From: Brachionus koreanus
Taxonomy: Eukaryota > Rotifera > Eurotatoria > Ploima > Brachionidae
Direction: 5' to 3'
Assembly (NCBI GenBank): GCA_016987375.1
Contig: PJRA01000323.1
Location: forward strand, 1,223,008 to 1,287,007
DNA: 64,000 nucleotides
Positions within the stretch are counted from its first letter, which is position 1; each line of letters starts with the position of its first letter. This document shows positions 45,018-59,779 of the stretch, in pieces. The notes beneath the pieces are model-generated. The model saw only the letters and a list, made by a program, of their open reading frames with translations, made no database searches and had not been told where the DNA came from. The translations under genes and the position numbers were made by a program.

Positions 45018-45883
45018 TTGATTTTATTAAGAAAATATTTAGTAGTAAGTTAACAAAGATAATTAAGTTTTAGGGCGATTAAAAACGATACCACAAAACT
45101 TAAATAGGATTCCCCAATTATTAAGATCACACATAATAATATTAATTAATACCAAATTAAATAAAAAAAACACTAATTTTTTTTTTTACACTTATTTGTA
45201 CCATAAATACATGATGAATGATAAGCAATTAAATATGCTAGAAAGCTTTTTATTAAAAAATATGCTTGGGTCATTTTTGATCTGTCTTAAACGGATACTG
45301 TATTTCATCAAATAAAAGAAAGTTCGGTCATCAAAGTGTTCTATTCGAAAATATTTTAGTCTAAATAAAATTTATCCATTTTTTTTCTTCTATTGGAAAC
45401 AAGAAGATACGTGTTTACGTGGCAAACGACTGGTGAATGAATTTTCTTTTAGGCGAGTCACATTTTTCTGAGAAAAGCAACTAATATTAAGTCAAAATTT
45501 TGACTCAAATACTAGAAAGTTTTATCTATTTATAGTTACTTATATTCATACGGTAGCAGTTAATATCAATTGGAAAATTGAAGAAATTAATTAAATTAAA
45601 TTTTGTTTTAAATATTTATTTTAAGTCAAAACTTTCTGAAATAATAATTTAACAAAGGTATCAAATTTTACTCATCGACACAAATATTAATTTATTTCAT
45701 GTAGATTAAATTATAGAAAAAGACAAAATTGGGGTCAATTGCATTATTTATCCATAAATTATGGTCAATTACAATTTTATTAACATCAAATATTCAATTA
45801 CACTTACGCTCAGCCATTAGCAAATAAATAAAAACAGTTCTATTTCATAGTTGTTAGTTTGAACTAATCGATTCAAATGAAAA
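45018..45883. promoter_or_regulatory. Upstream flank of the semaphorin gene
   Basis: About 860 bp, AT-rich; the promoter should be here. TATAAATA-like strings occur but are expected by chance, so no specific site is claimed. Confidence 0.3.
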
Positions 45884-48800
45884 ATGAGTTTTAAGCTATT
45901 CCTCTCTTTGCTCTACATCAATTTAACTTATGGACAAATAGTGCCCTCTTTTGTTCCCCAATTACTCAAACGGTTTTCTAACGGATCTAATTTCTCAAGT
46001 CTTTTGATAGTTGATCGAGCTCTGTACGTCGGAGCTCGTGATCTTTTGCTTAAACTTGACTCTCACAATATTGAAAACAGTAATGGAATATTTGCCAGTT
46101 ACAATCTAGCAACCAATTCAGACCAAAAAGAACAGTGCATTAGCACCTACTACGACGAAGTAAAGGAAAAAATATAAATTTTTTAACAAAATTATTTATT
46201 AATTTTTATTTAGAAATTGTGTAACAACTTTATTAAATTTGTGATTCATAGACCAAGTTTCAAAGACATTTTCATCTGTGGCAGTTATTCGTTTCAACCT
46301 AGGCTATTCCAATTTTCTGTAAATAAATATATTAATGCAAAAAAAAAATTTAATTATCTCTTTTTTTAAAGTATGATTTGGGCTTAATTAAAGAAGATGA
46401 TGGCTATGGGTATTGCTCATTAAACCCAATTGACTCCAGCACTGCTATTTGGATCGGTAGTTTAAATTAAATATCATAAAAAAAACTTCTTATTTTTTTA
46501 TTTTATTTAGAAAATGGCAATCCAATGAACATACCAAGTATTTACTCAGCTTCTTATTTGGATGCATCAACCAAAACTCAGCCGGTCGAACCAGTCATTT
46601 ACAGACCAGAGCTCAGACGAACAGACAAGTCTTTTCAATATTTACGTTCGCCCAAATTTGATTCCGACTGGCTTTTCCGTAATTTTTCAAAATGACATAT
46701 TTTGTTGTCTAAATTTAATTATTTTTCATAGAGCCTCATTTTTTGAAATCGTTTGACGTAGACGATTATGTATTGTTTTTTTTCAGAGAAAAATCTATTG
46801 AACAAGTTGCCGAGGCTCAAGACCAAAATTATGCTAGAGTTGTCAGAGTTTGCAAGAGTGACGCTGGCGCTGTCAACTTGGGAAATCAATGGAGCAGCAT
46901 GAGAAAAACTCGTCTCACATGTGTTTACAACAATACATACCTGAACAGATTAGAAGACATCATCCGAATTTCTGATGATCTTTTTATCGCTCTATTCTCA
47001 CTGAGATTGTAAGTCCAAATGCAATTTTTTAGACAATTTTGACTGATTTAATTTTCAGACCAGGACAAAATACAGTGTCGTTTTTGTGCAAATTCAATAA
47101 GAATACCATAATTAATGGCCTAAGTGGTGTTTCAACTAGCTTTAAGGAAATTGTTTCTGGCACTCAATATTGGTCGAAAATTCCTGCAAACAAAGTTCCT
47201 CAAAACATGCCCAATCAATGCAATTACAACAGTCAATTACTTAAAGACGATGTGATCAATTTTGTCAAAACTCACTCGCTTATTGGAGACCACATTGAAG
47301 GCTCTATTATTCATTTTATTAACAAACATGCTGTTTCAGTGGGCCATGAAAGGTTAAATGTTAAATTGGTCAATCAGGGTGTGTTTCCGACTGAAACTTT
47401 GCCTGGTTCTGATATAAATGTTGATGTGTTTTACTTTGGTACTGGTAAGTTGATCTTATTTTGTATCAAAATAAAAAGTTTATATGGTTTTTGATAATAA
47501 AGATGATGGCAAAATTGCTAAAATGTCAAGCTATGACTCACAAAAAGTAATTGCCGAATGGAATCTCGGCAACGATGCAATCAAAGTGATAAAATTAAAA
47601 CAAGTAAATTGAATTTTATAAAAAATATTTGTAAAAAAATGATGAGTGGAATATTTTTAAACTAGAGCTAACCTTATTTTATCCGCAAACTTTTTACAAA
47701 AATTATCAGGTCTTTTTACAAAAATTAAATTATCAGTATCACTTTTAGGGTGATGCGAAATGTAAATTGAAAAAAAAGGATTTATCTTTGTTAAAAAAGG
47801 TACAACAAGCAATGTTAAACTATTTATTTAAATATGTTTTAATTTAATTAATTTTAATTGATCATACAAAAATAATATTTTTGTTCAATTTGCATTTGAA
47901 TTTCACAAAACCTTTGAATTTGAATTTGTCTGAGTGAAAGTAGTCTTAGTTTAAACCTTAAAGTTAGTGTTAATTAATTCAATAAAAAATATTTGAAAAT
48001 ATTATGCATAAAATTAAAAATATTAGTTAGAATGTAATTTTTATGTGCCATTTATTAAGGTGCAAATTGGCTTATTTGAGAAGAAGCAAATGTCTTTGAA
48101 CAAAAAATCCTTGGTCATACTTTCTTGTAAAAACATTGATACTATCTTTGTGTACTTTGTGATATAGCGACATCTTTGTCGATATCACTGATTTTGTTAA
48201 TTAGCTAAACCATAAGCGTTTTAGCTAACATCGAGCATAAATAGCTGCTCCTAAACGTCTAACGAGGAGATCGGATAGAAGGTCCCAAGGGCACTAATGT
48301 AAACATTACATACCTAATCTTCATTTTTGTCTATTAATTTGTTCCTAACTTATTTTGGTGATATTTTGCTCTCCTGCTGATGCGAAAAATCGCTAGTTTC
48401 TTTTGGTCAGGTAAGAAATTTAAATTTTAGTTAAGCTTAGTTAAGTATAAATATATTGAATAAATATAAATGGCAGAGTTAGTGGCATACACCGTTGTTT
48501 ACAGTATTCAGTAAATTTTTTTATATGCATTTTCATAAATATATTTTTAAATTTCATCAAATTATTAAATAAACAAAACAATGAAGATTCTCAAGTCAAT
48601 GTGATGATATTTTGTGTTGTTTTAAATATTCTCATGTGTATTTTGATTCATATTTTTTGCCACGGAAATCTTGATGCAAAATGTGCATTTTACGATATGA
48701 AAGTTCTCTAGTCTGTATGGTTCTTGTCTGTAAAAATCAGAGTTATTTAAAAGTCCAAGTCCCGACTTTTAATTTTATTTTTATTTTCTAAAAGTCCAAG

Positions 48801-50984
48801 TCAAAGGCTTCAAATTTTTTTCAATTTTTAATTTATATCAAAAAAAAAATAATTTAAACTAATTTTAGTCAATGGTTAATTTTAAATAAATAATAGATTA
48901 ATATTAATAAAACAAAAAATAATTATATTTTTTAGATGATGGTAAAATCCGGACTTTGATTTTTAAAAAAAAAATAAAATTTGAGTCTTTGACTCGAACT
49001 TTAAAAAAAAATCAAAGTCCGGACCAGAACTTTGCATGAGACTTGTGACTTTTAAACAACTCTGGTTAAAATCATATCTTTGTTTTATGCTATTGTAGAT
49101 CTCTGTTCTCGCTTTTTTTCAATTCTAAACCGGAATAAACAATTAAACCTGGTGGCATTCTTTTACTTATGTAATAAGGAATAATAAGAATTGGCGAACA
49201 GTTTTGACTTTTCTGATGCACATTGTTTCGAAAAGCTCGTTTGCATCTTGAATGTTGAACACTTTCTTATTTTTAATGCCAATGATTTTTAGCACTCCGT
49301 TCTGGACTCGAGCTTGTTAACAATTTTGATATCGAGTTAGCGGTAGGAATCGACTTTTTCAAAAATTTCACCTTTTAGGAATAGCTTAATTGGTTTGTCA
49401 CAGTCTGTGTCTGAAATGAAGACAACTTAACTACATTTCTTGCATAAGTCACCTACAAAAAAAGCTATTTTGACAGTATAAGCAAAGTTTTCTGTTATTG
49501 GAATGAAATAGATGATAAAAATGGTTGTGGTATGTCGCATTTTATTTGTGTTCTATTAAATTTTATAAATCAGATGGTATTATCATATATTTGAGAAGCG
49601 TAAAAGTTAATTCAGGCTCTTTAATTTTTTTTTTCAAAAAAATCTTTATCTAAGACAAGTTTTAAGTTAAAGGGTATCATTACAAAGTTTTCAAGCCATT
49701 GTAATAAACTCTGTTTATTTTTTTCTTAAAATTTGAAATTATTAAGGGAAATCAAAATACATTATTTAAGAAAAGAAAATTTCAAGTAAAGAAATTTTTT
49801 TTAAAATTAAAATAAATAAAGTTTCTTCTTGAACAAAAACTTCAAATTCAAATTTCATTAACGAATATAAATGCAGTAAAACTTAACAAGCAAAAGGGTG
49901 TTTTAATCATAAATCATGAAAGTCATTGTTGTTTCTTTGTTTCTAATCGAAAAAACCCTCTGATGAACACACTTTCTTTTATTAAAGAAATTAAAATGAA
50001 AAATTTTTTTAAATGAAACTTTTTGAACGTAAAATTTAATTATATTTTATTTCTTAAAATGTTTCAAAATGCATCTGAATTTATCACCCATACTTTAAAA
50101 ACTAGTGTTAAATCCAATTTAAAACTAATTTTTAAAAGCATATTCAACAATTTTTCACAAAAAATACTTTTTCAATGATTTTTTTTTAAATAAAGGATAA
50201 ATCACTATTTGCTGCTTCGGATAGCTCGGTATATCAAGTTGATTTAAATGCACAATGTTCAAAGTACTACACATGTGGATTTTGTATGACTGACCCCCAT
50301 TGTGGTTGGAATTTACGCTCTAATAGATGCGAAAATATGAAATCAAATTCAAATTTAGTAAACCTAAATTTGAATCTCTGCTCTAGATTGGAAAGACAAG
50401 AGAATATTAAATCTTATGAAGTAGAGTCGGGCTCAGCCATACTGCTCGAGTGCAACATAAAAGACGAATATCTATTCGGCTTAATTGAATGGAGAAAGGA
50501 TCAAATTCCACTTAGTGCTTATACTCATAATGTTTTTTTTACATGGAATAAAGATCTCATAATAATGAATGGAAATGCGTCGTACAATGGCGTTTACAAC
50601 TGCTATGCAGACAAACACGAGCTACTCAGCTCGTACAGTGTTACATTTAAAACAGGTAGGCAACTTAATAATTTAATTTATAAGATTAATCTATTTTTAA
50701 TATTCTAAAGATATTAAAGCAAGCTTAGAAGTATCTGGTTCTGGACAAAGTAAATTAATTTATCGACAAGAAAACTATTTTAATTTGATTTAATATTTTA
50801 AAGAGTGCATAACTGCTGAAAGTTACATTAAGCAGTATAACAATTGGTGTGATCAGTACAATAGATATCATAAGGCACTAAATGATTGGGAAGAAATGAA
50901 AGATAAAGTAATGCTTTAAATTTTCAATTTTATTTTATTTAAATTTTAAATTTTCAGAGTTGTTCGAGTTTAGATAAGAATTGA
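45884..50984 (+). CDS. Secreted semaphorin, class 2-like
   Basis: Eleven exons (45884-46159, 46214-46318, 46372-46456, 46511-46678, 46732-47008, 47059-47444, 47503-47603, 50196-50655, 50711-50749, 50804-50907, 50958-50984) give 675 residues with consistent phases. Semaphorins are extracellular axon-guidance ligands that bind plexins through a seven-blade propeller. Seen in order: signal peptide (MSFKLFLSLLYINLTYG), LYVGARDLLLKLD, FKDIFICGSYSFQPR (family CGTxAFxP), DGYGYCSLNP, PVIYRPELRR, FDSDWLF, PHFLKSFDVDDYVLFFFRE, ARVVRVCKSDAG, RLTCVYNN, a PSI module from residue 487 (CSKYYTCGFCMTDPHCGWN), and an Ig domain (ILLECNIK ... YNGVYNCYAD). There is no transmembrane helix; the short tail with paired Cys and W (NWCDQY, DWEEMKD) resembles secreted Sema2. 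Ten introns: nine of 48-58 bp and one (47604-50195) of 2592 bp filled with repeats. Confidence 0.93.
47749..47912. mobile_element. Degraded MITE (GGTATTGTGAAAT family) in the semaphorin intron
   Basis: Left GGTGATGCGAAATGTAAATT and right CATTTGAATTTCACAAAACC are diverged inverted copies related to the 32150 and 57807 elements. Confidence 0.45.
48594..48720 (-). repeat. Dispersed zinc-finger-like relic, partner of 14225
   Basis: Shares the TGTGTTGTTTTA...TCATGTGT...TTTTGATTC pattern with 14241-14290. Minus-strand reading has CTFC where the other has CPTC. Confidence 0.4.
48738..49064. mobile_element. hAT-like MITE with 8-bp target duplication
   Basis: CAGAGTTATTTAAAAGTC at the left and GACTTTTAAACAACTCTG at the right. 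The flanking octamers GTAAAAAT and GTTAAAAT differ by one base, a probable 8-bp target-site duplication as in hAT elements. It lies within semaphorin intron 7. Confidence 0.75.
49190..49440 (-). pseudogene. Probable LINE RT fragment in the semaphorin intron
   Basis: Minus strand reads CVFISDTDCDKPIKLFLKGE, IFEKVDSYR then a stop then LDIKIVNKLES: the K-x-x-x-F-x-N-G-x-x-I-x-x-V-x-x-Y-K-Y-L-G-I-x-I pattern that follows the RT palm of many LINEs. Two frame breaks. Confidence 0.5.
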
Positions 50985-51082
50985 GTCTATCATTGACAAT
51001 TTGTACATAAAATTCACTATTATTTGGATCTAAATTTAAATTCTTTTTTTTATGTAGCAATCAATTTTGTAGTTTTTATTAG

Positions 51083-51103
51083 AATAAAATGTTTTGTAAT
51101 AAA
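51083..51103 (+). terminator. Candidate polyadenylation signals of the semaphorin gene
   Basis: Two AATAAA hexamers (51083 and 51098) about 100 bp after the stop codon. The hexamer is common in this base composition, so support is positional only. Confidence 0.4.
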
Positions 51104-51439
51104 AATTGTGATTTGTTTTGAAAATTATTTTAAACGCTAGACACGATTAGTTGATTTTTTCCTCAATTTTTAAGATTTTTTAACTTTTAATATTGGAAAA
51201 AGTGATTAAAAGGATGAAAAAAAGATTTTTTTTAAAAATCTAAATTTTTGCCTGTTTAATAAGTAAAATACCGTAAAAATCCATTTTTTTCTCATTATGT
51301 TGAATTTTGATATCTGTTTCTTAGATTTAATGATATAATATTTCATTTGCTACTGCGTTTTCTTGATTGTTTGATTTTTGTGTGTCATTATAGCAAGTTA
51401 TGCACATATAATGCGTCCATGCATGTTTGACACAAATTT

Positions 51440-51677
51440 AGAATCTCGGTTGAGCAAGAGAAGCCATCTTCACCGAAAAATTCATTGATTTGTTCAAATC
51501 ATTATATAAGCTATCAATACCGACTATATCACTCAATTCTTCATTCTAAAAATTGTCTTCACTACTTGAATCAATGTAAGTATCAATTTGCTCTTCAATT
51601 TCATCATTTTCAGACTCATTACTCTCACTGGATACATAATTTGAAAATTTAGAACTATTTCTATTCAATTTGGACAT
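51440..51677 (-). pseudogene. Acidic N-terminal ORF relic, possibly transposase-derived
   Basis: From ATG at 51677 the minus strand reads SNYVSSESNESENDEIEEQ and DTYIDSSSEDNF, then one TAG, then NEELSDIVGIDSLYNDLNKS. Acidic Ser/Glu/Asp-rich leaders of this type are common at the start of piggyBac-like transposases, but no catalytic part follows, so the assignment is a guess. Confidence 0.3.
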
Positions 51678-52248
51678 TTTAAATCAAAATTCAATTAAAA
51701 TGAGGTAAAAAATCAGAATTTTATTATGTTTTTAAAAAAAGATTTTTCAAATATGTTTTAAAAGTAATTTAAATTGTAAGAAATTTGATAAAATTTATTT
51801 TTAGTGAAAAATAGTTTAATATTTTATCAAAAACCCTGAAAATACAGTTTTCTTCATTTTTCTCAAAAACTAGCGAACAAAATTCAAAATCCCTTTAGTG
51901 GTAATTTACACTTTTATGAGAAACAAAAATATAAAACAAAAATCTAGGGTTCGTTTGGACCCCAACATGACCGTCCTAGGCTTAAGAAAATTTAACTTTA
52001 ATTGAACAGTTTCTGATTAGACTTTTTCTTAGACCATTTGGTGAGTTCGTTAAATTTAGAATTTTATGAACTAATTGGGCGGGACGAGATGCTTGATTAA
52101 TCTGTGTTGGGAACAGTTAAAATCCCTATTGCTCAAACTCATGTTTATAAACTTGAGCTAGATCATTTTAATTTTTATCAATGGTATTTTGACCCTTACC
52201 CCATATCTTTATAACATGTTGACAATCAATCTGGGAAAGCATTATAAC

Positions 52249-52445
52249 TAGTTATGGACCGCAATAAGTTGGAGTTGGTCGGTGTATGCCCGAGGGGAAA
52301 ATAATTTTTTTTTTTAAATTTAACTTTGGTCTTATACTCAATTCTTTTATATATCGAATCTTAATATTTGAAAATTTTTTTAATTTTATTTTTGTAAACC
52401 AAGTTTTGGAGGTCGAGTTGCCGTCAATGACCGTACCCAACACTA
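52249..52445. mobile_element. MITE, TAGTGTTGGGTAC family
   Basis: The right end reads GACCGTACCCAACACTA (inverse of TAGTGTTGGGTACGGTC) and the left end TAGTTATGGACCGCAATAAG. Internal CCAAGTTTTGG and GGTCG motifs match the 40742 copy, which lies in the opposite orientation. Confidence 0.65.
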
Positions 52446-52889
52446 ATTGTAACTTTAGCAGCTAAATTTTTTAGTCATCTTTATTCAACTTTGTTTCTTT
52501 AAATTTTTGAAAAGATTGCATATAAAGTCAGAATTGAATTTAAAATATCAACTTGGAATTTATCTTAAAAATTGAAAAATTAATTCATTATTGAAAAAAA
52601 ATTTTATTTTAAGAAAACTAATAAAAAATTTGTGTTTTATTAAGGCGAAAAATTTATTGATTTTATTTGGTCAAAGCAAGTATTTTTTTGAACAATCGAA
52701 AAAATTAAATAAAATTTAAATATTTTTGACATATGCTTTATCGATAAACAACGAAAATTAACAGCTAGACATTTTTTCTCATATTTAAAATTTTAACTTG
52801 ATGGCAACATAAGTGTGTTTAATTTAGTAAGAAAATATGGTGCATTTCAAAGATAATCCCAAAAATGAATGAAATAAACTAATCATAAA

Positions 52890-53499
52890 ATGAAAATTTT
52901 TTCTAGTTTTAAAGAAATTATTTTAGAAAATGAGCTAGACTCGTGGCGGAAGATAAACAAAATTCTATATTACACTGTAGCAATTAATGTTGTTATATTC
53001 ATTAGTTTGTCATTTGCTTTGATTTCAAATTCAAAAAAAAATGCCGAGAACCAACAACCAAAACCTGATATCACCAGTGAAAACAGAGATATTTTTTTTA
53101 ACATAGGTGGACGTTTTTTTAATCTCAGTCGGCATATATTAGAAAATAACAAGAAATCTAAGCTATATTTTTACTACCAGAGTCAAATTTCTTCATCAGG
53201 TAAGAATTTAAATATTTTTAAATTTTAATGTCTTATTTTTCTTTTTTTTTTTAAAAGAGATTTGGATACCTCGTAATCCTGAAATATTTGACTTAATATA
53301 TGAATATTTGATTAAAGGTTTCATCAACACTAAAGAGCTAAATTCGAAAAATCTATCTGATATTTTGGAAGAGTCATGGTTCTTCAATTTACCTGAACTC
53401 ACTACCATTATTAACTCAAATGTTAGATCGAAGCTCAAAGAAAAAAAGCAGAAGCCTCTCATAAAATTAGTGAGGTCAATAAAACGAATTTTTTTTTAA
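52890..53499 (+). CDS. Membrane-anchored BTB/T1-domain protein
   Basis: Two exons, 52890-53199 and 53258-53499 (58-bp intron), give 183 residues. Residues 26-46 (ILYYTVAINVVIFISLSFAL) form one strong transmembrane helix. After a Lys/Asn/Pro linker comes a T1-type BTB fold: RDIFFNIGGRFFNLSRHIL (about 66-84; family I-x-x-N-V-G-G-x-x-F-x-x-x-x-x-T-L), then IWIPRNPEIFDLIYEYLIKG (family F-x-D-R-x-P-x-x-F-x-x-I-L-x-Y-L-R-x-G) and LSDILEESWFFNLPEL (family L-x-E-A-x-F-Y-x-I). It ends in a basic tail (VRSIKRIFF). T1 domains mediate tetramerisation in Kv channels and KCTD adaptors, but Kv channels carry T1 before six helices and KCTDs have no helix, so this order is unusual. Function unknown; an oligomerising membrane adaptor is inference. 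Confidence 0.8.
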
Positions 53500-54143
53500 A
53501 CATTGAGATTGATAAGATTCTTAAAAAATTTCTTTTTAAATTAATTAATAAATTAATAAATCAATCTTTTCGTTTTAATTTTTTATTTATTAAGTATTTC
53601 ATTTTTTTTAAATATTGTCTTTATTTATTTTCTAATTTTTAAATATTACAGTTTAAACTCAATTTTCTTCACTCCGATTTAGTCAAATTAATTTCATACC
53701 TTTCCAATTCGGATCACAATCTTTTGCATGTAAATTAAATTTGAATTTGTCAATCAATAACAATTTTTTTTTTTATTTTTCACCTAATAACCATTGACTC
53801 TATAAGATACACTCAAAGACCGGAGGGGTCTTTTGAACCTCTTTTGTTTCTTCCTTTCTTGGTTTTTTATTCAATAAACTTATCCGTTTTTTATACAGCG
53901 GTGATTTAACACATGGTTCTGAGATAAAATTACGTAAATTTTGGTTGATTTAGGAAATTTTACGTAAAAATTTGTAAAACCAAAAAGGGCAAAAGAAGCA
54001 TTTTTTCGTTTTTTTAAACAAAATTTTGGAAAAAAAATGAATAAAAAATAATTTTCACTTTTAAAAAAATGGTAAAAAAAAGGCAAAATGAAAATAATTA
54101 TAATTTTTTACATTTTCATATTTTTATATTTTTTGTGCAATAT
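53500..54143. other. Gene-free AT-rich stretch
   Basis: 3' flank of the BTB gene; nothing else recognised. Confidence 0.4.
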
Positions 54144-54367
54144 TTAACACTAGAAGCACCAAAGAAGTCATTTTGACTTTTTTGAAAATTTTTAAATCCT
54201 TGTACCTTTTGAATAGATTTTTCAAATGAATATATCTTTTTTGATTTATGTAGATTTTAAAATTTTCTTTAAAAAATGATATTACTTTATAAAATTATTA
54301 TAGTTTTTTTATAAAATATTTTTGAATTAAAAAAACGTGAAAAAATGCTTGGTGATTCTAGTGTTAA
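54144..54367. mobile_element. piggyBac-like MITE (TTAA target)
   Basis: TTAA-CACTAGAAGCACCAA at the left and TTGGTGATTCTAGTG-TTAA at the right: inverted ends exactly bounded by TTAA, the piggyBac target duplication. 224 bp including TTAA. A sister copy lies at 57438-57663 in the opposite orientation. Confidence 0.82.
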
Positions 54368-55006
54368 GAAATTTTTTAATTTTATTTTTTATTTAAAACA
54401 AATCTTTACGTAATTTTACGTTAAATTTAGTAAATTTTTTTTCATTTTTTTCCCCACTTGATAAGTTTTAACTTCTACTATGTATAATTGTATATCTTTT
54501 TTTTTCTTTTGATTTATTAGTTCTCAATTCGTAGCAATTGATTCAAGCTTATTTTCCAATCCCTCATTTTTGACTTCGTTATGTTAATATAAATAATAAT
54601 TCTACTTATTTTTGTAATTTCTTAGATTACATTGGTTTTGTCTTCAGATTTCAATTAAATGACTATTTATTTATTAGAAAAATAAATTTGGGAATTTCCC
54701 GGGACTTGCCCGAACGGCAAAAGCCTTCTTTTCAGCCCCCTTGCTAATGTTTGTTATTTAGTATATAAACAGAATTTAAGTTAGAGTAATTTAGAAGTGT
54801 TTGAAAATTTAAGATTAAAGATTAAAGATTAAATTTTTCTAATTATACAATTTACGCTTTTGTCACATAAATTAAATGACTGGAATTGATAATAAAGTCT
54901 GAGATAAGAGTGAAATTTTTCCAAAGTTTATATCTTTTTTTTCGAGTTTAATGAATTTAATAAAATTGCATAGGGCTATTTTTTATTTTTCTAAACCTTC
55001 AAACAG
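54368..55006. other. Gene-free AT-rich stretch
   Basis: Includes a triple AAGATTA repeat near 54810-54830; no gene. Confidence 0.4.
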
Positions 55007-55206
55007 CATCAAGCTTTTGAACCTAATTCTGCTGGAAAAACTATAGTAAAAGGTAAAAATTATTTTATTTTTTTGTAGTTTTCGCTCTTCGATGGATGCT
55101 GAAAAGTACTCAGATCAAGAATTTGAGAGAAATTACTAGATTGGAAAACAATGAACAATTGAAAATAATGAAAGCAGTATCAAAAACTAAGAAAATATTA
55201 AATTGA
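55007..55206 (+). CDS. Candidate small gene fragment, unknown family
   Basis: The segments 55007-55052 and 55079-55206 join in frame across GTAAAA...TTTGTAG to read HQAFEPNSAGKTIVKV, FALRWMLKSTQIKNLRE, ITRLENNEQLKIMKAVSKTK and a stop: charged, helical, coding-like. The implied intron would be only 26 bp, far below the about 50 bp minimum seen in neighbouring genes, and no convincing first exon is found, so this may be a fortuitous frame or a decayed gene. No family recognised. Confidence 0.3.
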
Positions 55207-56222
55207 GTATTTTTTTGTTTTTTTTTTTACTTTAATTTGATTTTTACATTTTTGTTCAAATCAGTTAATTAGTATTTATTTTTCAAATAAAAAATAATAA
55301 TAAAATTTTTTCTTTTAAATTCAGTATTCTTTTTTTTTTTGGATAGAATAAACATATATGTTATAATTATAAGTTGCAAATCTGTAGAGCTCTTGTTTGT
55401 CAAAGTCATCTCTTAGAGCTCGTATACATCTTTGTATCTAATGATTGGAGATAATTGTTGAGATCAGAAATAAATAGTTTAAACAAAAAAATTTTCGTAA
55501 ATTTGAAAAATTTATTTTAAAAAATAATTTTTTAAATTTTTCAATTGAAAATCAGAATTAAAAAAAAAGGGGCAATTTTATTCTCAAGTTGCTAATTAAT
55601 AAAATCCATTTACGAACTACTGTCTTAAAATGAGTTGGTTTAATCAAATTAGATCTTAGTTTGACAATATTTTTAAGAATTTAATTTAATCTTAATTTTT
55701 TTCACAAATATGTTTATTTTAATATAAAAATTAAATTTTTTTTTCTAATTTGTTTTTAGTCAAAAACTCTTGCTCAAATGTTTGCTAATAGTTTTAATTC
55801 AAGTTTTTTCAAACCTTAAATTCAATTTTATTTGGCTCACATAGTAAAACTAGTTAAAATTTTTAAGTCCTAATGTTTCTACAGAAACAGCAAACTTCTT
55901 TTTTGTCTTATAGTAATAGCTTGATCTTGTTAGGCAAAAATTTATTTGCACTGCTAAAACGCAAACTATTTTTTTAATTTTTTTTAACTTAAGTAAATAT
56001 TTGGGTTACATTTGATTTGATTGCTATTTCTTAAGGAAAAAAATTACATTAATCGATATCATACATCTCAATGAGAAAAGAAAAATGTAAAAAAGATGCC
56101 GAATTATAATAAAATATACATTTGGCATTTATTATTTATTTTCAGAAAAATTACTAATCCCAGAGTTGGATTGCCTAATTAGTTTTTTGTGTGTTTAGAG
56201 AAACTAAAATGCCAATTATAAA
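55207..56222. other. Upstream flank of the arrestin gene
   Basis: About 1 kb, AT-rich, no recognised element; the promoter presumably lies here. Confidence 0.4.

Positions 56223-59779
<3,557 letters not shown>

Larger units (their letters stand above)
50985..52248. other. Intergenic between semaphorin and BTB genes
   Basis: Besides the acidic ORF relic, no gene recognised. Confidence 0.4.
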
